A DNA stretch of 37,537 bases from Dehalococcoidales bacterium (lineage in GTDB: Bacteria; Chloroflexota; Dehalococcoidia; Dehalococcoidales; UBA2162), in NCBI GenBank assembly GCA_016932435.1, contig JAFGCW010000080.1, forward strand, positions 1 through 37,537, read 5' to 3'. Below are positions 17,469 through 24,905 of the stretch, piece by piece (position 1 is the first letter of the stretch; every line of letters begins with the position of its first letter). The translations under genes and the position numbers were made by a program. Under the pieces are notes generated by a model. That model was not told the DNA's origin. It searched no databases and saw only the letters and a list, made by a program, of their open reading frames with translations.

Positions 17469-18167
17469 TCAGTTGTTTTCAAAACGCAGTGTGTACCCGA
17501 CGCCCCGAACTGTCTTGATATATGTCTGGTCGTTATCGCCGATCTTCGCCCGTATTCGCCGTATATGCACGTCCACGGTTCGACTTTCCCCAAGGTTGCT
17601 GTTTCCCCAGATTGTCACGAACAGTTCTTCGCGGGTGAATACGTGGCTGGGATGGGTGAACAGGAACTTGAATAATTCATATTCCTTATGGCTGAAGGGG
17701 ATTGACTGACCATCTACTTTAACCTCATACCTTGACGGGGAGATAGACAGGTTTCCTATATGCAGCGTGTCCTCGGTCAATATTCGATCGTTAAGGTGTG
17801 TAAGCCTGCGCAACCGATAACTCAGTTCGGATGTCTCATAGGGATAGGTGACAATTTCGTCAAAACTATAATCAAGAGGAATCTGGCGTAAGGATTTTCT
17901 GGAGACCAGGGCAACCAGCGATATTCCGGGCGGTATAGTATCTTCACTGATAAGTTTTTCAAAGCTGGTAAGTTCATAAAAGTTGAACACGGTAAAGTCC
18001 AGGATGATTATATCGGGTGAGTCGTTTACTATATCTTCCACCTTAATATCAGGATAGTCCACGGATTTTGGGTCAAACCCGAGGACAACAAGATCCGACA
18101 TTAGTTCCTCGATGATATCCGGATCTTTGCCGAGGATTAACACACCTGTATTGTTGTTCTTGTTCAT
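17469..18167 (-). CDS. OmpR/PhoB-family regulator with atypical receiver (GlnR-like)
   Basis: The 232-residue protein has an N-terminal CheY-like domain (about 7-120) and a C-terminal winged helix (about 135-230) with the conserved FSHKEYELFKFLF, FTREEL, RTVDVHIRRIRAKI and IKTVRGVGYTL segments. The receiver keeps an Asp at the phosphoacceptor position (Asp57, IILDF). However, the acidic pair at the end of strand 1 reads GKDPD and the conserved Lys before the last helix is missing (VTYPYE). Such degenerate, orphan receivers are characteristic of GlnR. No histidine kinase is adjacent. With six GlnR-like boxes between this gene and amt, a nitrogen-control role is likely. The AUG has only a weak GGGA ribosome site. 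Confidence 0.85.
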   Translation of the reverse strand: MNKNNNTGVLILGKDPDIIEELMSDLVVLGFDPKSVDYPDIKVEDIVNDSPDIIILDFTVFNFYELTSFEKLISEDTIPPGISLVALVSRKSLRQIPLDYSFDEIVTYPYETSELSYRLRRLTHLNDRILTEDTLHIGNLSISPSRYEVKVDGQSIPFSHKEYELFKFLFTHPSHVFTREELFVTIWGNSNLGESRTVDVHIRRIRAKIGDNDQTYIKTVRGVGYTLRFENN

Positions 18168-18177
18168 AATCCCAGTG

Positions 18178-18219
18178 ATGTAATCATTCTAGTAGATGAA
18201 TGTTTCAAACTGATTACAT
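18178..18219. promoter_or_regulatory. inverted repeat in the regulator/cobO intergenic region
   Basis: ATGTAATCA (18178-18186) and TGATTACAT (18211-18219) form a perfect 9-bp inverted repeat with a 24-base spacer just upstream of the regulator gene. It could be an operator for autoregulation or for cobO. It does not match the 11-bp GlnR-type spacing. Confidence 0.4.
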
Positions 18220-18267
18220 GAAAGTAAAAATCACGTTTCGGAGTTATATATTAGACTCTTGAGTTTA

Positions 18268-18296
18268 TTGACACTATGTTTTGGCATTGGTAGACT
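18268..18296 (+). promoter_or_regulatory. promoter of cobO
   Basis: Perfect TTGACA (18268-18273), a 17-base spacer and TAGACT (18291-18296). The start point near 18303 lies inside the longest open frame, which shows that the N-terminal part of that frame is not translated. Confidence 0.65.
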
Positions 18297-18339
18297 GAGC
18301 TTGATTGGTAGATATAAGGAACGTTTGGAGTTGATTTCT

Positions 18340-18882
18340 TTGAGTAGTGATAACGAACAATCTCTGGCAGGACTGGTACAGATATTCACTGGTGATGGTA
18401 AAGGGAAGACCTCGGCAGCGCTGGGCACGGTCGTGAGGGCACTTGGTCGGGGATTACGCGTCTGTATCGTAGTGTTTATGAAAGGTAACTACCCCTACAA
18501 CGAATGGAAATTTCTACAGGATATACCGGGGGTGGCTATAGCCAGGTTCGGTTTTACATCATTTACGGACCCGAATAATGTGAAACCGGAGGAAAAAGAA
18601 CAGGCTCGAAAGGCTCTTGATTATGCGTATGAAGCTATGCTGAGCGGTGAATACGATATGGTTGTAATGGACGAGGTGAACGTAGCGTCGGGCTGGGGCC
18701 TTATAGAGGTTGATGATGTGATAAACATGGTACAGGAGAGACCTTCTTCGGTCGAACTTATCCTTACCGGACGAAGTGCCGACGAAAGACTGATAGATAT
18801 TGCTGATATGGTTACGGAGTGCAGGAAGGTTAAGCACCCGTACGACAAGGGAATTTTAGCGCGGCGGGGAATCGATTATTAA
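18340..18882 (+). CDS. cobO: cob(I)yrinic acid a,c-diamide adenosyltransferase
   Basis: It transfers the adenosyl group of ATP to cobalt in corrinoids. The P-loop TGDGKGKTSAALG lies near the N-terminus, followed by the RALGRGLRVCIVVFMKG strand, the VVMDEVNVASGWGLI motif and LTGRSADERLIDIAD, all hallmarks of the CobA/CobO/BtuR family. I start it at TTG 18340 (180 aa), with GGAG nine bases upstream; the open frame extends 27 codons further but crosses the promoter. A TTG at 18325 is a second candidate. No other cobamide genes are nearby, so it may serve salvage of corrinoids. Confidence 0.9.
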   Translation: MSSDNEQSLAGLVQIFTGDGKGKTSAALGTVVRALGRGLRVCIVVFMKGNYPYNEWKFLQDIPGVAIARFGFTSFTDPNNVKPEEKEQARKALDYAYEAMLSGEYDMVVMDEVNVASGWGLIEVDDVINMVQERPSSVELILTGRSADERLIDIADMVTECRKVKHPYDKGILARRGIDY

Positions 18883-18903
18883 AACGAACAGGATACATTT
18901 ATC

Positions 18904-18932
18904 TTGACAATGGTATATTCTATATATATTAT
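18904..18932 (+). promoter_or_regulatory. promoter of the GYD-domain gene
   Basis: Perfect TTGACA (18904-18909) followed after 17 bases by TATTAT (18927-18932) and then an AGGAG ribosome binding site. A TATACT at 18930-18935 overlaps but is 20 bases from the -35. Confidence 0.6.
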
Positions 18933-18965
18933 ACTAGCTTACTGATATATTGAGGAGATGGTGAA

Positions 18966-19250
18966 ATGGCGGTTTACGTGATGATGACAACGTTAACTGA
19001 CGAGGGGCGAAAAACGGTAAAAAACAATCCTGAGAGGATCAAAGAGGTTAACAAGGAAGTGGAAGAAATGGGCGGGAAGATCCTTGCCCAGTACGCCATC
19101 CTGGGACCTTACGACTTTATTAACATTATCGAAACGGTCGGGAATACTACTATCACCAAGATAGCCCTTGAAATAAGTTCGAGGGGCACTCTGCAGTCGA
19201 TGACACTGGCGGCAATACCGATAGACGACCTTATCGCTTCCTGGCAGTAG
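18966..19250 (+). CDS. GYD domain protein
   Basis: The 94-residue protein fits the GYD family: VYVMMTTLTDEGRKTVKNNP, a VNKEVEEMGGKILAQYAI helix-strand and the GPYDFINIIE signature, ending AAIPIDDL. These proteins adopt a dimeric alpha-beta ferredoxin-like fold; no enzyme activity is established. AGGAG lies eight bases before the ATG. It has its own strong promoter and is probably co-transcribed with rdgB, which begins 15 bases later. Confidence 0.85.
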   Translation: MAVYVMMTTLTDEGRKTVKNNPERIKEVNKEVEEMGGKILAQYAILGPYDFINIIETVGNTTITKIALEISSRGTLQSMTLAAIPIDDLIASWQ

Positions 19251-19265
19251 GTACGTTAACGAGCA

Positions 19266-19868
19266 TTGAACCGTAAACTGCTGATTGCTACGACTAACCA
19301 GGGGAAAGTACGTGAATATAAGAGTCTCCTTAAGGATATTCCCTTTAATCTGGTTTCTTTAACCGACGAAGGAATAACGACCGTTGTCGAAGAGACCGGT
19401 ACTACGTTCAAGGAAAATGCCGGCTTGAAGGCAGAAACAATCGCTGCCGAAAGCCGGATTCTCACACTCGCGGATGATTCGGGTATAGAGGTTGATGCGC
19501 TTGGTGGGGAACCAGGTGTCATGTCTGCCAGGTATGCCGGGGATGATGCTACCGACACGGAACGGGTTGATTACCTGCTTAAGAAAATGAAGAACGTACC
19601 TGAAGGAAAACGTACCGCCCGTTTCCGGTGTGTTATTGCTATCGCGGAACCTGGTGGTGAAACGGAATATTTTACCGGTGAGTGCGAAGGAATAGTACCT
19701 TTCGAACCAGCCGGAGAACTGGGTTTCGGCTATGATCCGATAGTGTACATACCTGAACTGGGTAAAACAGTTGCCGAACTGGGACCCGAGGTAAAAAACA
19801 GGATCAGTCACCGCGGTATGGCGGCTGAAAAAGCCCGTAAAGCGCTTATCGATAGATATACCATATAA
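19266..19868 (+). CDS. rdgB: XTP/dITP diphosphatase (RdgB/HAM1)
   Basis: It hydrolyses non-canonical purine triphosphates such as dITP and XTP, cleaning the nucleotide pool. The N-terminal LLIATTNQGKVREYKSL, the metal-binding LADDSGIEVDALGGEPGV with SARYAG, GFGYDPI and the C-terminal NRISHRGMA are the family motifs. The 200 residues are normal. The start is TTG 19266, the only codon that gives the family N-terminus; the ribosome binding site is weak, so coupling to the GYD gene is likely. Placing it directly before dnaN joins two genes of replication fidelity, though dnaN has its own promoter. Confidence 0.93.
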   Translation: MNRKLLIATTNQGKVREYKSLLKDIPFNLVSLTDEGITTVVEETGTTFKENAGLKAETIAAESRILTLADDSGIEVDALGGEPGVMSARYAGDDATDTERVDYLLKKMKNVPEGKRTARFRCVIAIAEPGGETEYFTGECEGIVPFEPAGELGFGYDPIVYIPELGKTVAELGPEVKNRISHRGMAAEKARKALIDRYTI

Positions 19869-19879
19869 CGCGTTATCTC

Positions 19880-19909
19880 TTGAATAAAACTCATTATTTG
19901 GTATATACT
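19880..19909 (+). promoter_or_regulatory. promoter of dnaN
   Basis: TTGAAT (19880-19885), an 18-base spacer and TATACT (19904-19909), 35 bases before the start codon. Confidence 0.5.
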
Positions 19910-19944
19910 ACACAACACTACCGGTAACTTTTGGAGGAGTAATC

Positions 19945-21078
19945 ATGAAATTATCGTGTCTTCAGGAAAACCTGAATAAAGGATTAAGTATCGTAGGGAG
20001 AGCGGTTGCTACCAGGACAACGCTGCCGATAACGAGTAATGTATTACTGACCGCGGAACAGTCGCGCCTGAAGCTGGTGGCGACGAACCTTGAGATGGCG
20101 ATAAGTTACTGGATAGGGGCCAAGGTTGAAGAAGAGGGTACGATTACAGTACCAGCCCGTCTTCTTACCGAATTTGTCGCTTCACTTCCCAATGAAAATA
20201 TAGATATAGAGCTTTCGTCCCGAACAAAGACACTGAGCTTAAAGTGCGCCAGGTTTGAAGCAAGGATAAGCGGTGTCGATGCCAAGGACTTCCCGCCGAT
20301 TCCGGATATTAACGAGGGAATCAAGACGAAACTGGACGTGGAGACACTTGGCAAAGGTATAAGCCATGTTGCGTTTGCTGCGGCGACAGAAGAATCGAGG
20401 CCGGTTCTTACCGGTGTCGATGCCCGATTCAATAATGATGAACTGACACTGGCTGCCGCCGATGGTTTCAGGCTGGCTGTTTATAAACTGAACCTTTCGG
20501 AATCCGTGAACCAGCAGTCTGAGGTGATTGTTCCGGCCAGGACTCTTACCGAGCTCAACCGCATGATGGCGGACGAAGAAGAGGGCGTGGATGTTACCAT
20601 CAATCCGAACAAGAGCCAGGCGTTGTTCCGGATGAAGAATACCGAACTGGTTTCTCAACTTGTCCAGGGAACGTTCCCACAGTACGACCAGCTCATTCCG
20701 CAGAGTCATACTACCCGCGTGACCGTAGATGTTGCCGATTTCCTGAGAGCTACCAGGACGGCTTCTATTTTTGCCAGGGACGGCAGTGGAATAGTCAGAC
20801 TTGTGGCGGGATCTGACGGCGAAGGAGCCCCCGGCAAACTGACCATATCCGCCCGTTCCGAGGAAATAGGCGACGATGTTGGTGAGATCGATGCCGCCGT
20901 GGAAGGCGAGGAAATGAAGATAGCCTTTAACGGCAAGTACCTCATCGATGTCCTGAGTACTCTCAGCGAATCGCAGGTAATCCTCGAAACGACCAATTCC
21001 TCCAGCCCCGGCGTTATCCGCCCGATCGGATCCGACAACTATGTTCATGTCGTAATGCCGATGTTTGTTCAGTGGTAG
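19945..21078 (+). CDS. dnaN: DNA polymerase III beta subunit (sliding clamp)
   Basis: This 377-residue protein forms the ring that tethers polymerase to DNA. The three clamp domains are seen in order: MKLSCLQENLNKGLSIVGRAV, LPITSNVLL and ARISGVDAKDFPPIPD in domain 1; ESRPVLTGV, AADGFRLAV and VPARTLTEL in domain 2; LVQGTFPQYDQLIP and AFNGKYLIDVL in domain 3. The C-terminus reads HVVMPMFVQW, an extension beyond the MPM(R)-type end seen in many clamps. GGAGG precedes the ATG. dnaA and gyrase genes are not here, so this dnaN is away from the usual origin cluster. The 3' end is duplicated in decayed form elsewhere in the window. Confidence 0.96.
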   Translation: MKLSCLQENLNKGLSIVGRAVATRTTLPITSNVLLTAEQSRLKLVATNLEMAISYWIGAKVEEEGTITVPARLLTEFVASLPNENIDIELSSRTKTLSLKCARFEARISGVDAKDFPPIPDINEGIKTKLDVETLGKGISHVAFAAATEESRPVLTGVDARFNNDELTLAAADGFRLAVYKLNLSESVNQQSEVIVPARTLTELNRMMADEEEGVDVTINPNKSQALFRMKNTELVSQLVQGTFPQYDQLIPQSHTTRVTVDVADFLRATRTASIFARDGSGIVRLVAGSDGEGAPGKLTISARSEEIGDDVGEIDAAVEGEEMKIAFNGKYLIDVLSTLSESQVILETTNSSSPGVIRPIGSDNYVHVVMPMFVQW

Positions 21079-21097
21079 TTTATAACTGGGGTTGTGT

Positions 21098-21286
21098 ATG
21101 GCGAAGAAGTATTATCGCAGTAGATCCGACCGGAAAATCTGGGGTGTGTGTGGTGGACTGGCGAAGTATTTCGATATCGATCCGACACTGGTAAGAGTGG
21201 TAGCGGTAGCGTCGCTACTTGTGGGTACACTGGGATTCTGGATATATATCATTCTAACGATCGTTGCGCCGACCGAACCTGAGTAA
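21098..21286 (+). CDS. PspC domain protein, copy 1
   Basis: This 62-residue (from ATG 21098) inner-membrane protein consists of one PspC domain: a basic KKYYRSRSDRKIWGVCGGLA start, YFDIDPTLVRV and a transmembrane helix (about 33-55) ending in VAPTEPE. PspC domains occur in envelope-stress systems, but a role here is not shown. It follows dnaN by 19 bases with only a GGGG ribosome site, so it is probably co-transcribed with it, and it is closed by a strong terminator. A second copy, about 80 percent identical in protein, lies at 23011-23205. Confidence 0.88.
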   Translation: MAKKYYRSRSDRKIWGVCGGLAKYFDIDPTLVRVVAVASLLVGTLGFWIYIILTIVAPTEPE

Positions 21287-21309
21287 CTGGATGTATTTAC
21301 AGGAATACT

Positions 21310-21343
21310 AAAGAGGGAGTATCTTTACTCCCTCTTTTTTTTC
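21310..21343 (+). terminator. terminator after dnaN-pspC
   Basis: A perfect 12-bp stem AAAGAGGGAGTA / TACTCCCTCTTT with loop TCTT is followed by T8 and CGC. A decayed look-alike occurs at 33834-33863. Confidence 0.92.
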
Positions 21344-21495
21344 GCAACCAAACTTGTCTATGAGGTAGCGGTTAAAATTCAAGTGTTGTCATGGAAAGTA
21401 AAGACGTCTGGTCTTACTAACAGGACGTTGGAAAAGACAAATTCAGCAATTTATTCAAATTGTTCGATAGATTAGGAAGAATAGAGAGGTTATCT

Positions 21496-21546
21496 CGACG
21501 ATTTAGCAAATCGTACCTACAAGAAATCAGACATACCGATAAAATT
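21496..21546 (+). repeat. dispersed repeat, type 2 copy F
   Basis: This stretch shares a long interrupted match with 30163-30222, including AATCGTACC-n-ACAAGAAATCAGA. It lies in the 300-base non-coding gap (21343-21650) between the dnaN-pspC terminator and the next promoter; nothing else is recognisable there. Confidence 0.5.
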
Positions 21547-21585
21547 CCATACCGAAATAAACCCGTAATATACGTTGATCGGTTA

Positions 21586-21614
21586 TTGACACCTGGAGAA
21601 ATACGTTATAATAT
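21586..21614 (+). promoter_or_regulatory. promoter of the membrane protein/HTH cassette
   Basis: Perfect TTGACA (21586-21591) with TAATAT (21609-21614) after 17 bases; an overlapping perfect TATAAT (21607-21612) would give 15-base spacing. Confidence 0.6.
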
Positions 21615-21650
21615 TAAAGTACTTTAAAAAATAAAGTGGAGGATATGAAC

Positions 21651-22283
21651 ATGGTTACGCCAGGTGAAAAGAAAATCGAACGCACGGTTTTTACCTCTTA
21701 TTTTCAAAACGGCTTCATCGAAGCTTTTATGTGCATTTTTCTTTTAGAATTGGGTCTTCCGGTATTGTTTAGCCGATCAGGATTTGGTGACCTGCAAAGT
21801 GCCCTGATTGTGCTACCGATAGCATTAGCACTACTCGTTGTCGTTTTTCTAATTAGGAAGTTTATTATTATCCCACGTCTGGGGCATGTAACGTTTTTAC
21901 CCGAAAGAAGGAGAAGGCTGAGTATACTTGTCATCATTCCAATTCTAACTCTAACAGCAAATGCAATAGTTAGTTATTTTATTTTTGAAAATGATTCCAT
22001 GCGCAATATCTTCGTTAGTCAAATTCCATTCAGTCTTTCACCAATCATTGTGTTTTGTGCCGCGGCTTATTTCCTGGACATGAAACGATTATATATTTAT
22101 GGAGCGATAGTCGGAGTAATAATTCCTTTAAGTAAAATTATAGAGACTGTTCTCATTTTTCGGGATATATTACCGGGAATTATATTGTTTACCGCGTTCA
22201 TTTTCTTTTGTATGGCTACTGTTTTCTTCATAGCGTTCCTGAAGAAATATCACGTAACTAGGGACGAGAAAGTTGGGAAATAG
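21651..22283 (+). CDS. multispan membrane protein of unknown family
   Basis: The 210-residue protein has about six hydrophobic helices (around 25-45, 55-75, 90-110, 120-140, 145-165 and 175-200) and a basic cluster ERRRRL between helices 2 and 3. I do not recognise the family. ATG 21651 is chosen because GGAGG lies eight bases upstream; the longer frame would start at a GTG that overlaps that site. The end overlaps the next gene by 11 bases. With a winged-helix regulator and a 54-residue membrane protein in the same unit, it looks like a self-regulated membrane-stress or export cassette, which is inference. Confidence 0.75.
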   Translation: MVTPGEKKIERTVFTSYFQNGFIEAFMCIFLLELGLPVLFSRSGFGDLQSALIVLPIALALLVVVFLIRKFIIIPRLGHVTFLPERRRRLSILVIIPILTLTANAIVSYFIFENDSMRNIFVSQIPFSLSPIIVFCAAAYFLDMKRLYIYGAIVGVIIPLSKIIETVLIFRDILPGIILFTAFIFFCMATVFFIAFLKKYHVTRDEKVGK

Positions 22284-22599
22284 AGGAAAAAAGGAAACGG
22301 AAAACCACACATTGGATATTATTAATATTGACAGACTGATACACTCGCCGGCAAGGCTGGCAATACTGACATATCTGGCTGTCGTTGAAGAGGGAGATGC
22401 GGTATATTTATTGAATCAGACAGGCCTAACATGGGGGAACCTTTCAGCCAACCTTACCAAGCTACAAGAAGCCGAATACATTGATATCAACAAAGAATTT
22501 AAGAATAAGAAATCCCATACTTTAATAAAACTGACTGAAAAAGGGAGGAAGGCTTTCCGTGACTACCAGAATCTAATGAAAGGATTACTGGATATTTAA
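22273..22599 (+). CDS. winged-helix transcriptional regulator (HTH_34-like)
   Basis: The 108-residue protein fits the small MarR/ArsR-like winged helix group PF13601: LIHSPARLAILTYLA, the recognition region LTWGNLSANLTKLQEAEYI and a wing with THTLIKLTEKGRKAF-like sequence. No sensor domain is attached. The start is TTG 22273, with AGGGA eight bases upstream and within the end of the membrane protein gene, indicating coupling; a later TTG at 22312 lacks a ribosome site. Genes of this family often sit beside the membrane protein they control. Confidence 0.8.
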   Translation: MGNRGKKETENHTLDIINIDRLIHSPARLAILTYLAVVEEGDAVYLLNQTGLTWGNLSANLTKLQEAEYIDINKEFKNKKSHTLIKLTEKGRKAFRDYQNLMKGLLDI

Positions 22600-22650
22600 T
22601 AACCAATTTAACTATCAATGGCGATGTGATCAGTATTAGGAGGTAATGGT

Positions 22651-22815
22651 ATGAAGTCGGCTAGTAAAATGTTTATCTTTTCTGGAATTATCTTCCTGCT
22701 TGTAGCAACAATTGTGACTATAGCAACCGGGGAAATGGCCTATTTCTTTGCTCCTGGAATCGCATTGATTATCATTGGTATAGTGATAAACAAGAGTGAC
22801 CAGAAGGCCCGATAG
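22651..22815 (+). CDS. 54-residue two-span membrane protein
   Basis: AGGAGG seven bases before ATG 22651 marks a clear start. The product has two hydrophobic helices (about 7-25 and 31-47) joined by a short TGEMA turn and ends with a charged NKSDQKAR tail. It is the third gene of the membrane protein/winged-helix unit. No family is recognised. Confidence 0.65.
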   Translation: MKSASKMFIFSGIIFLLVATIVTIATGEMAYFFAPGIALIIIGIVINKSDQKAR

Positions 22816-22934
22816 AAAATATTCCTTGTGTCACCGGAACCACTCACATATCCACACTAATTCCCAACATAAGCAATACTAGAATTTAGTTTGTGTTTAT
22901 TTTCCGAAGGTTTGTTACTTTATTTAACAGAAGG

Positions 22935-22997
22935 TAAACAGTATCAAGTAGATATACGCATTACTGGGCAATGATCCCGATATTTGTCCAATGGTAG
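22935..22997 (+). repeat. dnaN-tail-like repeat, copy B
   Basis: This 63-base unit aligns codon by codon with 34824-34886, both running from a TAA to a stop codon. Translated, it ends IPIFVQW-stop, like the dnaN end MPMFVQW-stop. It is followed by a pspC copy just as dnaN is, so it is a relic of a duplicated dnaN 3' end. The rest of 22816-23010 shows nothing else. Confidence 0.65.
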
Positions 22998-23010
22998 GTA
23001 ACAATGGGGG

Positions 23011-23205
23011 TTGCGTATAGCGAAGAAATTTTACCGTAGTAAATCCGACCGGAAGATCTGGGGTGTCTGCGGAGGACTGGCGAAGTATTTCGATATCGAT
23101 CCGACACTGGTAAGAGTGGTAGCGGTAGCATCGTTGTTTGTCGGTACGATGGGATTCTGGGTCTATATCATACTGGCGATGTTTACGCCAACCGAACCTG
23201 CATAA
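23011..23205 (+). CDS. PspC domain protein, copy 2
   Basis: The 64-codon frame is about 80 percent identical in protein to the pspC copy after dnaN, including the RKIWGVCGGLAKYFDIDPT core, with changes concentrated in the membrane helix. The ATG used by copy 1 is ATA here (CGT-ATA-GCG), leaving only TTG 23011 just after GGGGG, too close for a good ribosome site. The frame is intact and the substitutions are mostly conservative, so it may have been under selection after duplication, but its expression is doubtful. It is cut off from a terminator by an IS3 remnant. Confidence 0.6.
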   Translation: MRIAKKFYRSKSDRKIWGVCGGLAKYFDIDPTLVRVVAVASLFVGTMGFWVYIILAMFTPTEPA

Positions 23206-23215
23206 TCGAAAGCGC

Positions 23216-23577
23216 TTACTGAATGAAATACCATGTGGGAGTAGAAATCCTCCAGGATAACACGTACCTGCTGTACCAGTCGATAATTGCCACCAGGAAG
23301 AGAAATCCCTTTGCCATCGGTATATACGTGATATCAGCTGCCCTATCTCCTGGTACAACCGGGCAACCAGATTCTCATCTTCTTTCTTCTTCTTGATATG
23401 ATCTTTCCCAAAGATGCTTGCCGCTTCATCCTGCAACTCTTTCTTCCACTTGGTGACCATATTGGGATGGACCTCATACCTGGCTCCTATCTGCGCCACC
23501 ATCTCTTCCCCTTTCAATGCTTCCAGAGCCACCTTCGCTTTGAATGACGGGCTGTGTTTCCTCCTGCTTTCTTTCAT
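23216..23577 (-). pseudogene. internally deleted IS3-family transposase (OrfA-OrfB remnant)
   Basis: The start (ATG 23577, GGAG six bases upstream) gives an intact OrfA helix-turn-helix: KHSPSFKAKVALEALKG, YEVHPNMVTKWKKEL and the coiled tail LVARLYQEIGQL. Immediately afterwards a different phase reads ADITYIPMAKGFLFLVAIID then WYSRYVLSWRIS, which is the first catalytic-Asp region of OrfB. The end of OrfA and the whole start of OrfB are missing, and OrfB stops at 23216, before the remaining catalytic residues. The element is therefore dead. Confidence 0.85.
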
Positions 23578-23660
23578 GTCCTGCTCCTTTTCCTTTTCTA
23601 TTTTCTGGGCAGAACTCCACCTTAACAACCTGTCCGATTTTTGGGGACCACCTCATCACT
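23216..23660 (-). mobile_element. remnant of an IS3-family insertion sequence
   Basis: The remnant spans the broken transposase and the upstream GGTCCCCAAAAATCGGAC sequence near 23634-23652, which resembles the OrfA-side end of IS3-group elements. The other end was lost next to the pspC copy 2 gene, so terminal repeats and a target duplication cannot be defined. Confidence 0.65.
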
Positions 23661-23877
23661 ATTGTAAATTCTCCTTATATTTAGTAGGATGAAATCATAG
23701 TAACCGGATTAATCCAATGCGAATTTAAATCAACCCATAAAGCCATAAGATGTTACTCGACGAAACGGAGGAATAACGTTCCCCGTTTCAGCATGGATAG
23801 TCATTTATTCTTCTTTCAGGCTTTGTTGGTTTTTTTGTTTTCCAATTAATTCAAAACATTCATAAGTAAGGAGAAAA

Positions 23878-24750
23878 ATGATTAATCCGGAATTAGAAAA
23901 TAAAGTCGTATTAATCACCGGTGCAAATCACGGCATCGGCGCTGCGACGGCAAGGAAATTAGCCGCACAAGGGGCAAAGGTTTTCATATCATATTTTATT
24001 TCACCGTCAAAATTGACGGAGGATCAATTATCGCTTGCTGTTAAAAAGGGCATTGGCGGAGAAGCGTTATATACTGCCTTACAGCAACAGCCCGGGGAGA
24101 AAATCGTGTCTGAGATACAACAGGAGGGTGGGATAGCTGCCTGTTTAGAAATGGATCTTGGGTTCACTGAAAATATCCCTAGGTTATTTGATGATTGCGA
24201 AAGACGGCTCGGACCTGTTGATATTCTCATTCTTAATCACACTCATGATGAGTTCGATACCTTCGATACAAACTCAGTTGGAGGTACGGAATTTCCTGTT
24301 GTGCCGGTATCAGCCGAAACCATTGACCGGCATTGGGTGGTAAATGCCCGTGCCGGTGCCCTCATGATAAAAGAATACGCGCTTCGTTTCCTTAGGCGAA
24401 AGCAGGAGTGGGGACGTATCATAAGTTTAACGACAACGAGAGCGCATGGACGAAATATCAGCTATGCAGCAAGTAAGCAAGCTTTAGTCTCTTACACACT
24501 ATCAGCAGCTACGGAACTTGGGAAATACGGTATTACAGCCAATGTAGTTTGCCCGGGAGCGACCCAGACAGGTTATATTTCACCGGAAGGCGAGGAGAAT
24601 TTAGCTGAACAGACTCCTCTCGGGCGAATCGGGCTTCCCGATGATATTGCCGATGTAATTGTATTTTTTGCATCCAGACAATCTCACTGTCTGACCGGAA
24701 ATATAGTGTATGCTGCCGGAGGTTTTAACGTTCCGAATTTTCTGGGTTAG
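23878..24750 (+). CDS. short-chain dehydrogenase/reductase
   Basis: The 290-residue SDR has the NAD(P)-binding TGANHGIG (14-21), an ILNHT strand in place of NNAG, and a catalytic set that looks complete (Asn157 in NARAG, Ser183, Tyr196 and Lys200 in YAASK). The C-terminal PGATQTGYIS and LTGNIVYAAGGF are typical. An extra segment of about 35 residues (41-76) after strand 2 is unusual for the family. AAGGAG lies just four bases before the ATG. Closest known relatives are 3-oxoacyl-ACP reductase-like SDRs; the substrate is unknown. It sits alone after the IS3 remnant. The 217 bases before it hold a GAAACGG/CCGTTTC hairpin without U-tract. Confidence 0.88.
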   Translation: MINPELENKVVLITGANHGIGAATARKLAAQGAKVFISYFISPSKLTEDQLSLAVKKGIGGEALYTALQQQPGEKIVSEIQQEGGIAACLEMDLGFTENIPRLFDDCERRLGPVDILILNHTHDEFDTFDTNSVGGTEFPVVPVSAETIDRHWVVNARAGALMIKEYALRFLRRKQEWGRIISLTTTRAHGRNISYAASKQALVSYTLSAATELGKYGITANVVCPGATQTGYISPEGEENLAEQTPLGRIGLPDDIADVIVFFASRQSHCLTGNIVYAAGGFNVPNFLG

Positions 24751-24905
24751 AGTATTTTTTAAGAATCTATGTGATTTTCCGGTAACTGCCGTATACTGTG
24801 AGTATTGAAAATATATACACGGCTTTTATATTCTTATTTTAAGGGTGATTAAAAATTGATTTTAGCAAAAGAGGACGTACCTGGTAGCTTGGAGAGGACG
24901 AATAC

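Noticed and set aside
18259..18339. N-terminal extension of cobO from TTG 18259
   Set aside because: A near-consensus promoter lies inside this stretch, and the family N-terminus begins later.
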